DNA of 9,164 nucleotides from Deltaproteobacteria bacterium (GTDB taxonomy: Bacteria; Desulfobacterota_B; Binatia; UBA9968). A model generated the notes under the pieces. That model was not told the DNA's origin. It saw nothing but the letters and a program-made list of their open reading frames with translations, and ran no database searches. Below, piece by piece: positions 1-6,683 of the stretch; position 1 is the first letter of the stretch; each line of letters begins with the position of its first letter. The DNA lies in assembly GCA_027297485.1 (NCBI GenBank), contig JAPUHZ010000450.1:1-9164 (forward strand), read 5' to 3'. The position numbers were made by a program, and so were the translations under genes.

Positions 1-522
1 ATGGCCTTCTTTAACGACTTGGATGAGATGCCTAACTGTAGCGCGAACTGCTCCACTACCTTTACTGAGGGCGTTGCGTTCCTCGCCTTTGGAGAGGGAT
101 TTGGCGATCTTTCTGGGGACTACCCCAACGACCCAGGGACGAATTGGAATTTCTCGAACGGCAGCAACGCTGAGACTCCCGAGGCAATAAACAATGGCGC
201 CAATCATCTAGTCATCAATAGCCCCGATGGCAATCTTACTGAGGACGATCCTGCTGACTACAAGACGGCAGGAGCAGGCAAGGCAAAGAGATGGCAAGGG
301 CCTTACCTCACCCGGGTGAGCAAGGACCCCTATGGGAAGACCTACATCGCCTATGTCGGTGCTATGTCCGCAGGTGGAACAAAATTGACTCCGGCGAGTT
401 CAACGACAGCGCCGCAGAGAGGCTGGATCATCTCCGCTGGGGAAAATAGCAACCTCGACACAGCGCCGCATAATGCTGCACTTGTTGGCGATGACGTCGG
501 TTTTATCCTGACCACTAAATAG
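1..522 (+). CDS. GspG-like type II secretion/pilin pseudopilin, 5'-truncated by window edge
   Basis: The visible 173 residues match the C-terminal part of a major-pseudopilin (GspG-like) protein. A WQGPYL segment (about residues 98-103) is followed by KDPYGKTYIAYVG, the family's 'W-x-GPY ... DP(W/Y)G-x-x-Y' block. A GWIISAGENSNLDT segment and an acidic DDVGFIL end then correspond to the usual C-terminal calcium-loop region. Such proteins are inner-membrane-anchored, processed by prepilin peptidase, and assemble into a short periplasmic pseudopilus. The hydrophobic N-terminal helix and the G|FTLVE cleavage site are absent. The ATG at base 1 is therefore probably an internal Met at the window boundary and the gene begins upstream. 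The N-terminal visible part is Asn/Gly/Ser/Thr rich with two close cysteines (near residues 13 and 17). A hairpin terminator follows 24 bases after the stop. The family call is fairly firm; which secretion or pilus system it serves is unknown. Confidence 0.7.
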   Translation: MAFFNDLDEMPNCSANCSTTFTEGVAFLAFGEGFGDLSGDYPNDPGTNWNFSNGSNAETPEAINNGANHLVINSPDGNLTEDDPADYKTAGAGKAKRWQGPYLTRVSKDPYGKTYIAYVGAMSAGGTKLTPASSTTAPQRGWIISAGENSNLDTAPHNAALVGDDVGFILTTK

Positions 523-546
523 GGACCATCCAGACCCTATGAAATC

Positions 547-583
547 AAAGGGAAGGCGCCTTTTCCATGGGCGCCTTTCTTTT
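547..583 (+). terminator. Rho-independent terminator after the pseudopilin gene
   Basis: A 14-pair stem (547-560 with 570-583) has a GGCGCC/GGCGCC core, A-T and G-T pairs at its base, and a 9-nt loop. The descending arm runs into the T-rich stretch TTTCTTTTTAT. It lies 24 bases downstream of the pseudopilin stop, the expected place for an intrinsic terminator. It leaves only about 26 bases before the next start codon, so the following gene either depends on read-through or has a promoter overlapping this hairpin. Confidence 0.85.
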
Positions 584-609
584 TATCTGGGCTATGCTAT
601 AGAGAGCGG

Positions 610-2472
610 GTGTCCGATTCTCCTGCCCGGCTAGTTCAGGGAGTGACTGCTCTCTGTCTCTTGCTCCCCATTGCCTACTTTCCCGGACTAATCAATCTCT
701 ATCGACTACCTAAGTTCACCCTGCTGGCCCTCCTCACTACCATTCTTTTATGGGGTTGGTGTATTATCCGCCGGAAAGAGGCGCGTCTTCCGGTCCTTCC
801 CCTCTTTTTCCCTATTCTTTTTTATCTGCTGGTCAGTACGATCTCGCTTTTCAAATCGATCAACCCCTATGAGGGGCTAACTCATCTTCTCCTCCTACTC
901 CTGGGGATCTCCCTCTTTTGGATAGCAGCGAACCATATCACACTGGAAAGGGTCTCTGCCCTGTTCCACTGGGTAGTCATTGCAGGGGGGATTGTCGCCT
1001 TCCTGGGCATTGTCCAAGCATGGGGCATTAATATCCCTACCCTCCTCCCCATTGCCGGCCCTGGTTCAACCTTTGGCAATAAAAACATGGCTGCTCAGTA
1101 TCTGCTCTTTGTCCTTCCCGCTGCCTTCTATCTCCTCCTCTCCTCGTCAAAACCTACCCGGGAGTGGCTTTATGCCTTCTTGACCGCTTTAGCAAGCACC
1201 CATTTTATTTACACGGGAACACGGGCGGCCTGGGGAGCAGCCACGGCTGCCCTTATAATTCTTTGGTTCTCCCTTCGGGCCAGAGGCCTGACTGTCCAAG
1301 AGTTGCTATCTCTCGGCAAACGAAAATGGAGCTTTCTATCGGGAATCATGGTTTTTGCCGTTGCCATGAATACCATTCCCCCCTATTTTATCCCGAACTT
1401 CGGTGGTACCCCCACGCTAAGCCGTCTACAAAGCATGCTAGATGTCGAAACAGATACTGATGCCCAGCTGCGTTTCGCTATATGGGCAAACACAATCGCA
1501 ATCTTTAAAGACCATCCATTTCTGGGAGTGGGCAAAGGAAACTTCCAATTCATCTACCCTCTGTACAGCCACAGAGTCATTAAAGATCCCTCATTTAGCG
1601 TTGAAGTGAAGGCCGCCGAGGCGCACAACGATTACCTGCAGCTTCTAGCTGAGATCGGTTTTGTCGGCACTGGCGCTTTCCTTTGGATTCTGATTCTCCT
1701 TGCGCGGAAATACTGGCGGGGTCTAAAAGCAAACTTTCAGCCCTCAATCCTGGCCGTTGGTTTTGCGTTGGCGGCTATTCTCCTAGAGGCATTTTGGGAT
1801 TTCCCTTTTGCCCATCCGGTGCCTACGGCTTTCTTTTGGATCTATGCGGGCTTAATGTGGGGACTTAGCCAAGATAGCGGCTCCCAGCCTCAATATGCCG
1901 AGCCGCGAAAATCAGCTCTGGGAGTTACCGCCTTTTTGGCCCTATGCGCCACGGCAGCTTTGATCCTATCCTTCTTCCACCTGAGCGCCGAGTTTTACTT
2001 CAGCCGCGCCATGTATGGTGAATACGAGGTTCATAGCAACGACGAGAAACTCGATCGGGCTGAAAAAGATCTAACCCGGGCAACTCAGCTCTATCCCTAT
2101 GACTACCGCTACCATCACTGGAAGGCAGTCTTGATGATGCGAAAAGGAAACCCTCAAGAATCTCTTCAGGCCAGCCTTCGTGCCTTATCCATGAACCGTT
2201 ATCACATCAACACGATAAATAATTTAGGCGTAGCTTATAGTGCGTTGGAAAATATTCCCAAGGCTATCAGGGCATTTGAGACATCCATCAAGATATGGCC
2301 TGACTACGTAGGGGCACATAACAATCTCGGGAAGACCTACGAAAAGCTGGGGCAAAGAGAAAAGGCCATCGAGGAATTTCAAGCAAGTCTCCGGATCAAC
2401 CCCGAAGACGAGGTTGCCAAAGAGAATCTGGCTATCCTGTTAAAAGAAGAACCCGGGAAAATCCCTCCCTGA
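610..2472 (+). CDS. O-antigen ligase (Wzy_C) family membrane protein with C-terminal TPR repeats
   Basis: This is a 620-residue polytopic inner-membrane protein. Residues 10-460 hold about ten to twelve hydrophobic spans. They carry the family landmarks TFGNKNMAAQYL (154-165), GTRAAW (203-208), HPFLGVGKGNF (302-312) and AHNDYLQLLAEIGFVG (338-353) before the last spans. Residues 461-615 are soluble and contain TPR units, clearest at NTINNLGVAYSALENIPKAI and AHNNLGKTYEKLGQREKAI. Wzy_C proteins transfer lipid-linked glycans to lipid A core or, in the PglL/PilO type, to proteins such as pilins. The Wzy_C plus TPR layout is common in environmental bacteria and its acceptor is usually unknown. The start is GTG at 610: no in-frame ATG lies nearby, since the ATG at 594 runs at once into TAG, and the ribosome site is weak (AGAGAG). 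It converges with another TPR membrane protein. The acceptor substrate remains inference. Confidence 0.85.
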   Translation: MSDSPARLVQGVTALCLLLPIAYFPGLINLYRLPKFTLLALLTTILLWGWCIIRRKEARLPVLPLFFPILFYLLVSTISLFKSINPYEGLTHLLLLLLGISLFWIAANHITLERVSALFHWVVIAGGIVAFLGIVQAWGINIPTLLPIAGPGSTFGNKNMAAQYLLFVLPAAFYLLLSSSKPTREWLYAFLTALASTHFIYTGTRAAWGAATAALIILWFSLRARGLTVQELLSLGKRKWSFLSGIMVFAVAMNTIPPYFIPNFGGTPTLSRLQSMLDVETDTDAQLRFAIWANTIAIFKDHPFLGVGKGNFQFIYPLYSHRVIKDPSFSVEVKAAEAHNDYLQLLAEIGFVGTGAFLWILILLARKYWRGLKANFQPSILAVGFALAAILLEAFWDFPFAHPVPTAFFWIYAGLMWGLSQDSGSQPQYAEPRKSALGVTAFLALCATAALILSFFHLSAEFYFSRAMYGEYEVHSNDEKLDRAEKDLTRATQLYPYDYRYHHWKAVLMMRKGNPQESLQASLRALSMNRYHINTINNLGVAYSALENIPKAIRAFETSIKIWPDYVGAHNNLGKTYEKLGQREKAIEEFQASLRINPEDEVAKENLAILLKEEPGKIPP

Positions 2473-2483
2473 TGTCCTTTTCT

Positions 2484-2665
2484 AATACAAACGTATTTAA
2501 ATTTGTTACATTGGGGCTATGCCGAGGGGAAGGAGACTGAAGGACGAGGGAACCGAACATGAGGCTTGGTGCAGGCCCAAACGGTAGGAATAATCACCCC
2601 CATTTCCCTCGGCCTGAAGACTCCTTCCACCGAGGAAATGTAAACTTATTTACTGCGTTTGTATT
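2484..2665. repeat. 182-nt imperfect inverted-repeat element (MITE-like or structured RNA) between convergent genes
   Basis: The ends are inverted copies: AATACAAACG (2484-2493) against CGTTTGTATT (2656-2665), and TTACATT (2506-2512) against AATGTAA (2637-2643), exactly symmetric with no gap. Further in, GGAAGGAG (2528-2535) pairs perfectly with CTCCTTCC (2621-2628). CGAGGGAA plus its flank (2541-2552) pairs with 2604-2615 with one mismatch. The whole element can therefore fold into one long rod with an inner loop at about 2553-2603. It lies between two convergent genes. Its right arm contains the last four sense codons and the TAA stop of the downstream - strand gene. No T-run typical of an intrinsic terminator follows the stem, and no coding potential is seen. 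Alternatives are a non-autonomous mobile element, a bidirectional transcription barrier, or an unrecognised small RNA. Confidence 0.65.
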
Positions 2666-4335
2666 TTAGTCAAAACTTTTTCCAAATTATCCTGCAGGAT
2701 AGGTGAGTAGGGCAATATTTTCATGGCGGCTCTAAGCGCAGCTTCGGCTGCGTCGAATTTCTCTTGGAAGAAATATACGGTGGCTAAATTGTTGCGCAAC
2801 TCCGAAGAGTAAGGAAAGAGTCGGACTGCTTCAGCAAGGTACTTTTCCGCTTCGGCCAACTCTCCTTTCCTCCGGTAATAGCGTCCTATCAACCAATAAG
2901 GGTAGGGCTCCTTGGGTGTCAAATCTATAATCCGATGATAGTGAGTTAGGGCATCAGGGTCTGTTCCCATGAAACCGAAAAGCCATCCGAGGCTTTCGTT
3001 GAGCCTCGGGTCATCAGGGGCATATAGGAGCCCTTTTTGGAATAGTTTTTCCGCCTCGGGGGTTTTGCCCCGGCGCACATAAGCGTCTCCTCTCAGCCGA
3101 AGGGCAAGAGGATCATCGGCAGAAGCCTCAATGGTATGAAGGGATATCCGCATCTCATCTTTCCAGTCCCAGTTTCGTTTAAAGGTAAGGCTCCCGAGCA
3201 GGACAGCAATCAATAGGGTAACCCAGATATGTATCCGTGATCGAGTCCAGAATTGAAGCTTGCTCAGAGCGAGAGCCACCAAGAGGAAAAATCCCAGGGA
3301 CGGCAGATAAATCCATCCTTCCAGCAAGGGAAGGCCCAAACCAGTCAGATAAACTAACGGCAGAAGGCCGATAAAGAACCACAAGACGGCAAAGACAACC
3401 GCTTGGTTGTCTGACCGGAGAGCACGGCGCAATCCCCATCCTGTACCCATCAACAAGAGGATAGCGAGCACGAGCTGTATGTCTAAGAGAGAGGTATAGA
3501 GATCAACCCGGTGGATGAAATGGAGATTAAAGGGGAAAAGCAGGAGCCCAAGATACAAAGGGATGGCCTTCAGCACTAGAAGAAGATAAGGAACAAAATC
3601 AGGTGAGGCCAATGCATAGTCCGAGAGAGTTATGCCCACAAAAAATTGACGCAGAATAAGATAGAGGCCTAAGGTTGCCAGAGATCCGATATGGAGCGCA
3701 ATCCAACGTAATCGATTCCGACGCAAAGAGGAGGGATAGGCCGTGAGGTGCGCGACAACAAGTAACAACGGAAAAATGACCGCCGTCTCTTTGGACAGGA
3801 GAGATAAAAAGAAAAGAGGGAGAGAGGAAAGGTATAACAACTTCGAGCCACGCTTCTCACCTTGTAGAAAGAGAAGCACACCGCTCAGGAGAAAGAAAGA
3901 AACGAGGAGATCCGTGCGCCCCGAAATGTAGGTGACAGCCTCGGTATGAATGGGATGGGCCGCAAAGAGCACCGAGCCTATAAGAGCAGTGCTCGGAGTG
4001 ACATAACGCCGCATTAAGAAATAGACTAGGACAGAGTTGAGCACATGCAGCAATGTATTGGTGAGGTGGTACCCCCAAGGATTGAGCCTCCAGAGAGAAA
4101 AGTCTGTTATGAAGCTGAGGAAAAACACGGGTCTATAGACTTGGGCGGGTTCTCCCAGAAGGGGCTTCCAAAAAGCGCTGGTAAAAATCTCCGGAAGGTT
4201 CCACCAATCTTTAATCAGGAAGTTTTCAATAATGAGGGTCCAGTCATTCCAGACAAAGAAGTTTCCAAAGCTATTAATATAAAAAATCGTTCCAAAGGTC
4301 ACGATGACCAGTAGATGAACCAGCCTTTCTCGCAT
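2650..4335 (-). CDS. TMTC-like (GT-C fold) membrane glycosyltransferase-type protein with C-terminal TPRs
   Basis: The 561 residues start with a transmembrane helix (about 5-21) and the first extracytoplasmic loop FVWNDWTLI (27-35). The family landmarks follow: YRPVFFLSF (67-75), GYHLTNTLLHVLNSVLVY (88-105), FAAHPIHTEAVTYISGRTDLL (124-144), SKETAV (181-186) and EGWIYLPSLGFF (339-350). There are about ten membrane spans to residue 384. From about 395 to 550 come TPR-like helices, for example KTPEAEKLFQKGL, GELAEAEKYLAEAVRLFP and KFDAAEAALRAAMKILP. This order matches bacterial relatives of TMTC/DUF1736 proteins, which are predicted or known to move sugar from lipid-linked donors to proteins. 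The first loop normally carries Asp-Asp; here it reads Asn30-Asp31. The start is ATG at 4335 with only a weak purine-rich upstream stretch. Its last codons lie in the inverted-repeat element. Upstream on the same strand are a pseudopilin remnant and an intact prepilin-type gene. The enzymatic role is inferred. Confidence 0.75.
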   Translation of the reverse strand: MRERLVHLLVIVTFGTIFYINSFGNFFVWNDWTLIIENFLIKDWWNLPEIFTSAFWKPLLGEPAQVYRPVFFLSFITDFSLWRLNPWGYHLTNTLLHVLNSVLVYFLMRRYVTPSTALIGSVLFAAHPIHTEAVTYISGRTDLLVSFFLLSGVLLFLQGEKRGSKLLYLSSLPLFFLSLLSKETAVIFPLLLVVAHLTAYPSSLRRNRLRWIALHIGSLATLGLYLILRQFFVGITLSDYALASPDFVPYLLLVLKAIPLYLGLLLFPFNLHFIHRVDLYTSLLDIQLVLAILLLMGTGWGLRRALRSDNQAVVFAVLWFFIGLLPLVYLTGLGLPLLEGWIYLPSLGFFLLVALALSKLQFWTRSRIHIWVTLLIAVLLGSLTFKRNWDWKDEMRISLHTIEASADDPLALRLRGDAYVRRGKTPEAEKLFQKGLLYAPDDPRLNESLGWLFGFMGTDPDALTHYHRIIDLTPKEPYPYWLIGRYYRRKGELAEAEKYLAEAVRLFPYSSELRNNLATVYFFQEKFDAAEAALRAAMKILPYSPILQDNLEKVLTKIQTQ

Positions 4336-4611
4336 GACGCTTTTTTATCTCTATCTCTTTGGGATTCCCGAAGATTTAATGGAAGGTCCTTGCTGTACTA
4401 CGGAACTGAATAGATAAGTAACCTCTCCCCTCCAGCCTGTTTGGCATTATCGAAGGAAAAGCTCGGCAGGGCACCTTGCGTATAAAGCTCGCTCAGGCTG
4501 TTCGGAAGGCGACCCATATCGCCAGGAAAACAGGAGTCGCTCCGGAAGGAGATCCTGCCTTCAACCCTAGCTAGGCATCACCCCACTTCGTGTTAGCTGT
4601 CGACACCTTCC
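4336..4611. other. Intergenic stretch carrying the pseudopilin remnant
   Basis: Apart from the remnant at 4398-4559, this 276-base gap shows no reading frame. It holds short symmetric sites only: GGGATTCCC near 4361-4369 and CTAGCTAG near 4567-4574. I see no convincing intrinsic terminator after the prepilin-type gene and no strong promoter for the TMTC-like gene, so read-through across the remnant is possible. Confidence 0.5.
4398..4559 (-). pseudogene. Degenerate, frameshifted pseudopilin gene remnant
   Basis: The - strand frame from 4559 to a TAG at 4398-4400 encodes a segment containing ISFRSDSCFPGDMGRLPNSL and then LPSFSFDNAKQAG. This aligns with residues 63-108 of the intact prepilin-type protein just upstream (SFRSDFGFLGDMGCLPTDL ... 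LPLWSFD). The match has no start codon, no hydrophobic prepilin helix and an in-frame TGA shortly before it. Near 4425-4437 the expected G-W-(K/R)-G motif reappears in another frame (GWRG), so a single-base frameshift separates the two halves. No C-terminal domain follows. It is best read as the decayed core of a duplicated pseudopilin gene, in the gap between the intact prepilin gene and the TMTC-like gene. The similarity is visible by eye; the order of decay events is inferred. Confidence 0.7.
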
Positions 4612-5784
4612 CTAGAGCGTAAAGCTTGCCGTTCCTACTACAATAGAGCCGTTAAGAAACGTGACCGTTATCGATTGTCCCGTCATGTCAAAGTCGCCTC
4701 CGCCCGGGCCGATGGTCTCAAAATTGCTAAGTTGGATCGTGGCCATCGTTCCGCTTCTTAAGATTAAGTCCGGGAGCTGGCTGTCTACGGAGTCTACAAA
4801 GATTCTGGTGGGCTGCCCCGAGTTTGGATTGGCAAGCACTGTTGTAGCAGAGATATTAACCGTATTGCCACACCGATGGTTGCTTCCGCTATCCACAACA
4901 CTACCATCGATCACGATGTCGTCATACCTCGTCGCTCCAGTACAAGCAACGGTCATGCGCGTGATTGTCACGTCACTCCCCGAAGAGTTGATCATACGAA
5001 AATCAACGTTATTATTCGCAGCGCCGCTGATCGAGGCACTGCCCGATTCGTAGCTTAGGCCTCCCACCCCGGAGGAGCCCACCATGACAGAACGCGCACC
5101 AAAAGGAGCAAAGGTAAAACTGTAGTTGCCATTGAGATCAGTCGTGGCCGGTACGGTGGATAAGCTCCCATTAGACGGGAAATTCAGATCCACTGCAATA
5201 CTGGCAACTCCGTTTCCCACCGTGTCCTTCACCGAACCCCTTATGGTAGCAGTCGTCTCGTTGGGTAAGATCGCCAGGGTAATATCATCCGAGGTGCTAG
5301 GGGCCCCGTCAGGACCATTTGAAGTGAGCGTGGCGTCCAGTGAACAGGTGGGTGAGGGGTCGCCTGAGGGGGTGTAGGTGTACGGATTCCCTAACTGGTC
5401 AGTCGTAAACTCCTCTATTTCTTCACCCACGGCAGCCCCGGTAATATACGGCCCTTTCCAACCTGCACCTACTTGTAGTGTAGAGTCGAAGCTCCAAAGA
5501 GGCAAAGTTGTTGCGCCTACAGTTCTGTTTAAAAGAAAGCCTAGATCGGTAGGCAAACATCCCATATCACCCAGAAAGCCGAAGTCACTGCGGAAAGAAC
5601 TCTGGAGCTTTCTGGTGTCCCCGATCATCGCCTTTTTGAGGTTGTCCATTTCCTCCCGGGTGGCATCCTCAGCAGCAGACTCGAAAATCCTTAAAGCCAT
5701 GGGGACAGCGATAGCTGCTAGGACTGACAATACCGCGAGAATAACGATTACTTCTACCAGAGTAAAACCTCTGCGATGATTCAT
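4612..5784 (-). CDS. Prepilin-type (GspG-like) protein with long beta-rich C-terminal extension
   Basis: This 390-residue protein begins MNHRRGFTLVEV. That is a prepilin peptidase site with cleavage expected after Gly6, Phe7 as mature +1 and Glu11 as the conserved Glu+5, followed by a hydrophobic helix to about residue 35. Residues 36-170 form a pseudopilin head with GDMGCLP (72-78), GWKGPYITG (108-116), QLGNPYTY (130-137) and a DD near 166-167. From about 178 the protein departs from normal GspG length (about 140). TIRGSVKDTVGNGVASIAVDL through DLNGNYSFTFAPFG is a carboxypeptidase-regulatory-like beta-sandwich repeat. A second beta-rich module (about 265-390) with Cys281 and Cys305 follows. 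The start was placed at the ATG at 5784 because it gives a standard short prepilin leader; an in-frame TTG at 5817 would add eleven polar residues. It likely sits in the inner membrane with the extension in the periplasm or at a pseudopilus tip. The function of the extension is unknown. Confidence 0.85.
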   Translation of the reverse strand: MNHRRGFTLVEVIVILAVLSVLAAIAVPMALRIFESAAEDATREEMDNLKKAMIGDTRKLQSSFRSDFGFLGDMGCLPTDLGFLLNRTVGATTLPLWSFDSTLQVGAGWKGPYITGAAVGEEIEEFTTDQLGNPYTYTPSGDPSPTCSLDATLTSNGPDGAPSTSDDITLAILPNETTATIRGSVKDTVGNGVASIAVDLNFPSNGSLSTVPATTDLNGNYSFTFAPFGARSVMVGSSGVGGLSYESGSASISGAANNNVDFRMINSSGSDVTITRMTVACTGATRYDDIVIDGSVVDSGSNHRCGNTVNISATTVLANPNSGQPTRIFVDSVDSQLPDLILRSGTMATIQLSNFETIGPGGGDFDMTGQSITVTFLNGSIVVGTASFTL

Positions 5785-5930
5785 GGCACGTTCAGCTTGG
5801 TGAGTAGTTGATAACAAATAGTGAATAGTGCCTTCCTGCCCGTTGGCTATTTGCCATTGGTTTTCCTCTATTCGCCATTTGCCTCATTCGTTTGACTAGT
5901 ATAAACTATCTATGTCACCTTGAACCCCCC
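5785..5930. promoter_or_regulatory. Divergent intergenic region with short direct repeats
   Basis: This 146-base region separates the - strand prepilin gene from the + strand GAF gene and should hold both promoters. It contains two copies of CTATTYGCCATT (5847-5858 and 5868-5879, 21 bases apart, about two helical turns). A tandem AATAGTG pair lies near 5818-5830. A TATAAA sequence lies at 5900-5905, but no well-spaced -35 box is evident. The direct repeats could be an operator or copies of a dispersed short repeat. Confidence 0.35.
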
Positions 5931-6644
5931 GTGGCCAGCGAAAGACAACATGGACAGTCCTCATTTCAAATCATCGGCCTTATTGCACTCATCGGACTGA
6001 TAACATCTCTCATTGCCTTTCTTCGCTATGAATCTCCCACGGCCATCGACCCAGTCCTGATTTTTCTCCTGGTGGCTTATCCCTTCCTTATTGGCACAAC
6101 CATCTACTTCTACCTCAAAGATAAAACTACCGCGACCGCACTACGGGAAGAATACTACATCAAATGGTTTCTCCAAAGTTTCGCCAAGGTTTGCCTCACT
6201 GAGACCGACCTCCAGATTGTTCAGGAAGAGTTAGTCAGCACGATTCTGCGCTTGATCAAACCGGCCCTGGTCATGGTCTACGAGATGAATCCGGAAACCA
6301 AGCACCTGGAGATTGTCCAGCAAGCTGGGATCAAAAACCTCCCGGATACAGCCACCCAGGGTTACACGTTTGGCGAGGGCATCCCAGGGTGGGTCATGCA
6401 GAACCAGAATGCCGTCGTCTTGGCAGACATTTCAAAAGAGCAGTATCTCCAGGTCGATCATTGGGCCAGAACCCTAGACCTTCGCTCTTACGCCGCTGTC
6501 CCCATTATGGTAAGGGGAAACGCCATCGGGATCATCGCCATGTATTCCCCGGAGGCTAACTTTTTTCACGACTCCAAATTACTCATCGCCCAGCTTACCG
6601 CCCAACTCTACGGCCTCAGTCTGACCGGCATGCTCACTGAATAG
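5931..6644 (+). CDS. Membrane-anchored GAF-domain sensor protein
   Basis: From the GTG at 5931 the product is 237 residues. Two transmembrane helices (about 13-31 and 41-62) form a hairpin and a short linker follows. A GAF domain (about 92-235) is recognised by LVMVYEMNPETKHLEIV, the YTFGEGIPGWVMQNQNAVVL block (145-164) and YAAVPIMVRGNAIGIIAMYS (187-206). GAF domains bind small ligands or chromophores or mediate dimerisation. No histidine kinase, GGDEF, phosphatase or DNA-binding output domain follows, so it must act through a partner or be a signalling fragment. The 3' neighbour is a stand-alone receiver on the opposite strand, a possible partner. Neither candidate start (GTG 5931 or TTG 5892, which adds 13 residues) has a clear ribosome site; I prefer GTG because the TTG extension looks non-family-like. 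The ligand is unknown, and no cysteine/histidine chromophore motif is obvious. Confidence 0.8.
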   Translation: MASERQHGQSSFQIIGLIALIGLITSLIAFLRYESPTAIDPVLIFLLVAYPFLIGTTIYFYLKDKTTATALREEYYIKWFLQSFAKVCLTETDLQIVQEELVSTILRLIKPALVMVYEMNPETKHLEIVQQAGIKNLPDTATQGYTFGEGIPGWVMQNQNAVVLADISKEQYLQVDHWARTLDLRSYAAVPIMVRGNAIGIIAMYSPEANFFHDSKLLIAQLTAQLYGLSLTGMLTE

Positions 6645-6683
6645 CAGACAGTGAATAGCCGTCCCATTCGCTATCTGCTATTC
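6639..6683. terminator. Inverted repeat between convergent genes, arms contain both stop codons
   Basis: GAATAGCAGA (6639-6648) is the exact reverse complement of TCTGCTATTC (6674-6683), giving a 10-bp stem around a 25-nt loop. The loop offers secondary pairs (GAAT 6653-6656 with ATTC 6666-6669, or ATAGC with GCTAT). The TAG stop of the GAF gene (6642-6644) is in the left arm and the TAG stop of the receiver gene (6678-6680 on the - strand) is in the right arm. It may serve as a bidirectional terminator, though no strong T-tract follows on either strand. Confidence 0.5.

Noticed and set aside
4045..4314. 89-codon + strand frame at the start of the TMTC-like gene
   Set aside because: It is antisense to conserved membrane-protein motifs and has no recognisable domain.
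4661..5779. Several + strand frames (4661-5053, 5126-5377, 5378-5779) opposite the prepilin-type gene
   Set aside because: They are antisense shadows of a gene with a clear prepilin signal and pseudopilin head; none shows a motif of its own.
5785..5817. TTG start at 5817 for the prepilin-type gene
   Set aside because: It would add eleven polar residues before MNHRRGFTLVE; the ATG at 5784 gives the usual short leader.
5847..5879. CRISPR-like array from the repeated CTATTYGCCATT
   Set aside because: There are only two 12-base copies with a 9-base gap; no array and no cas gene.
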